Source: Deltaproteobacteria bacterium
Lineage (GTDB): Bacteria; Desulfobacterota; Desulfobacteria; C00003060; C00003106
Assembly (NCBI GenBank): GCA_019314005.1
Contig: JAFDAE010000099.1
Span: 1-7,595, forward strand
Length of the DNA stretch: 7,595 nucleotides
Direction of reading: 5' to 3'
The first letter of the stretch is position 1. Every line of letters begins with the position of its first letter. Shown piece after piece: positions 7,246 through 7,595 of this stretch. Below the pieces are notes generated by a model that was given only the letters and a program-made list of their open reading frames with translations, ran no database searches and was not told the origin of the DNA. A program made the translations under genes and the position numbers.

Positions 7246-7278
7246 GATGCGATTAGCAGCTTGGTCACCGGTCGCATT
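7246..7278 (+). repeat. Imperfect inverted repeat between moaA and the TetR gene
   Basis: ATGCGA (7247-7252) is the exact reverse complement of TCGCAT (7272-7277). G-T pairs extend the arms to 8 bp, around a 17-nt interior that holds TTGGTCACCG. No T-run follows, so it is not a normal terminator. Its position just upstream of a TetR-type gene allows a role as operator or mRNA hairpin, but six exact bases could arise by chance. Confidence 0.35.
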
Positions 7279-7310
7279 ATGTTTAAGACAAAGGAACAAT
7301 ACAGAAGAAA

Positions 7311-7316
7311 AAGGTG
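7311..7316 (+). promoter_or_regulatory. Ribosome binding site of the TetR-family gene
   Basis: AAGGTG lies 8 nt before ATG 7325. Another ATG at 7341 is out of frame with the TetR protein, so 7325 is the start. Confidence 0.7.
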
Positions 7317-7324
7317 AAAAGATA

Positions 7325-7595
7325 ATGATAAAAAGACAACATGGCTCACAGGGTATAAAACAACGTGAAAAGATTATACATAAGGCTGCCATACTGATGG
7401 ATAAAAAAGGTTACAATGGTGTATCAATACAAGATATTGCCGACCTTGCGAAAATACACAAGAGCACGTTTTATCATTACTTCAGAAGTAAGTCAGAATT
7501 ATTACAAACGGTTTTGGAAAAACCTGTTGAGGAAATCCTAGAAAGAATGAACAAGATTATTAATGATTCGAACTTATCGGCCAGAGAAAAATTGC
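7325..7595 (+). CDS. TetR/AcrR-family transcriptional regulator (3' end cut off by window)
   Basis: DNA-binding N-terminal part of a TetR/AcrR repressor; 90 codons are visible and the reading frame stays open to the window edge. The helix-turn-helix signature is clear: KIIHKAAILMDKKGYNGVS leads into IQDIADLAKIHKSTFYHYF, then RSKSELL (residues about 16-60). The ligand-binding C-terminal domain is not in the window, so the effector is unknown. Such regulators with the KSTFYHYF-type recognition helix often repress fatty-acid, acyl-CoA or efflux genes, which would suit the AacS/FadL context, but this is inference. The gene begins 92 nt after the moaA stop codon and may start a new operon or control it. 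An inverted repeat at 7246-7278 is a possible binding site. Confidence 0.88.
   Translation, partial: MIKRQHGSQGIKQREKIIHKAAILMDKKGYNGVSIQDIADLAKIHKSTFYHYFRSKSELLQTVLEKPVEEILERMNKIINDSNLSAREKL

Noticed and set aside
7261..7289. Possible promoter TTGGTC/TAAGAC before the TetR gene
   Set aside because: The -10 match is only three of six bases, so it is not supportable from sequence alone.

Overview
The window carries six same-strand (+) protein genes with short spacers, no RNA genes, no mobile element and no CRISPR. Base composition is moderate, roughly mid-40s % G+C by eye. The gene set suggests an anaerobic, Gram-negative, lipid- or hydrocarbon-using bacterium, for example a Desulfobacterota-type sulfate reducer or syntroph. 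The grounds are an outer-membrane FadL-type channel, an acetoacetyl-CoA synthetase, a molybdopterin/tungstopterin oxidoreductase with a ferredoxin-like partner, and a MoaA-type cofactor enzyme. The taxonomic assignment is inference only.

Layout: (1) 21-1976, acetoacetyl-CoA synthetase (AacS), full length. (2) 2102-3475, FadL/OmpP1-family outer-membrane protein with a signal peptide, followed by a short hairpin that may be a terminator. (3) 3654-5750, a cytoplasmic Mo/W-bis-MGD oxidoreductase resembling the acetylene hydratase/formate dehydrogenase group. (4) 5758-6102, 7 nt downstream, a 114-residue two-cluster Fe-S protein. (5) A strong-looking sigma70-type promoter at 6170-6198, then 6237-7232, a MoaA-family radical SAM enzyme. 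(6) 7325 to the window edge, the N-terminal half of a TetR/AcrR regulator, preceded by an inverted repeat.

How they may work together (inference): FadL admits a hydrophobic substrate and AacS activates acetoacetate, a typical ketone/fatty-acid intermediate. The Mo/W enzyme with its small Fe-S partner forms a soluble two-subunit redox unit of unknown substrate. The adjacent MoaA makes the first intermediate of the pterin cofactor that this enzyme needs. The TetR protein may control this set or the next, unseen operon.

The most interesting part is 3654-6102. The large subunit looks like acetylene hydratase in its overall plan, but has Tyr where I recall that enzyme's catalytic Asp13. Its partner looks like a DmsB/PsrB electron-transfer subunit in which cysteine motif I is joined straight to motif IV, with motifs II and III missing. 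The gene context shows neither a membrane anchor nor a Tat signal. This could be an undescribed minimal soluble Mo/W redox module.
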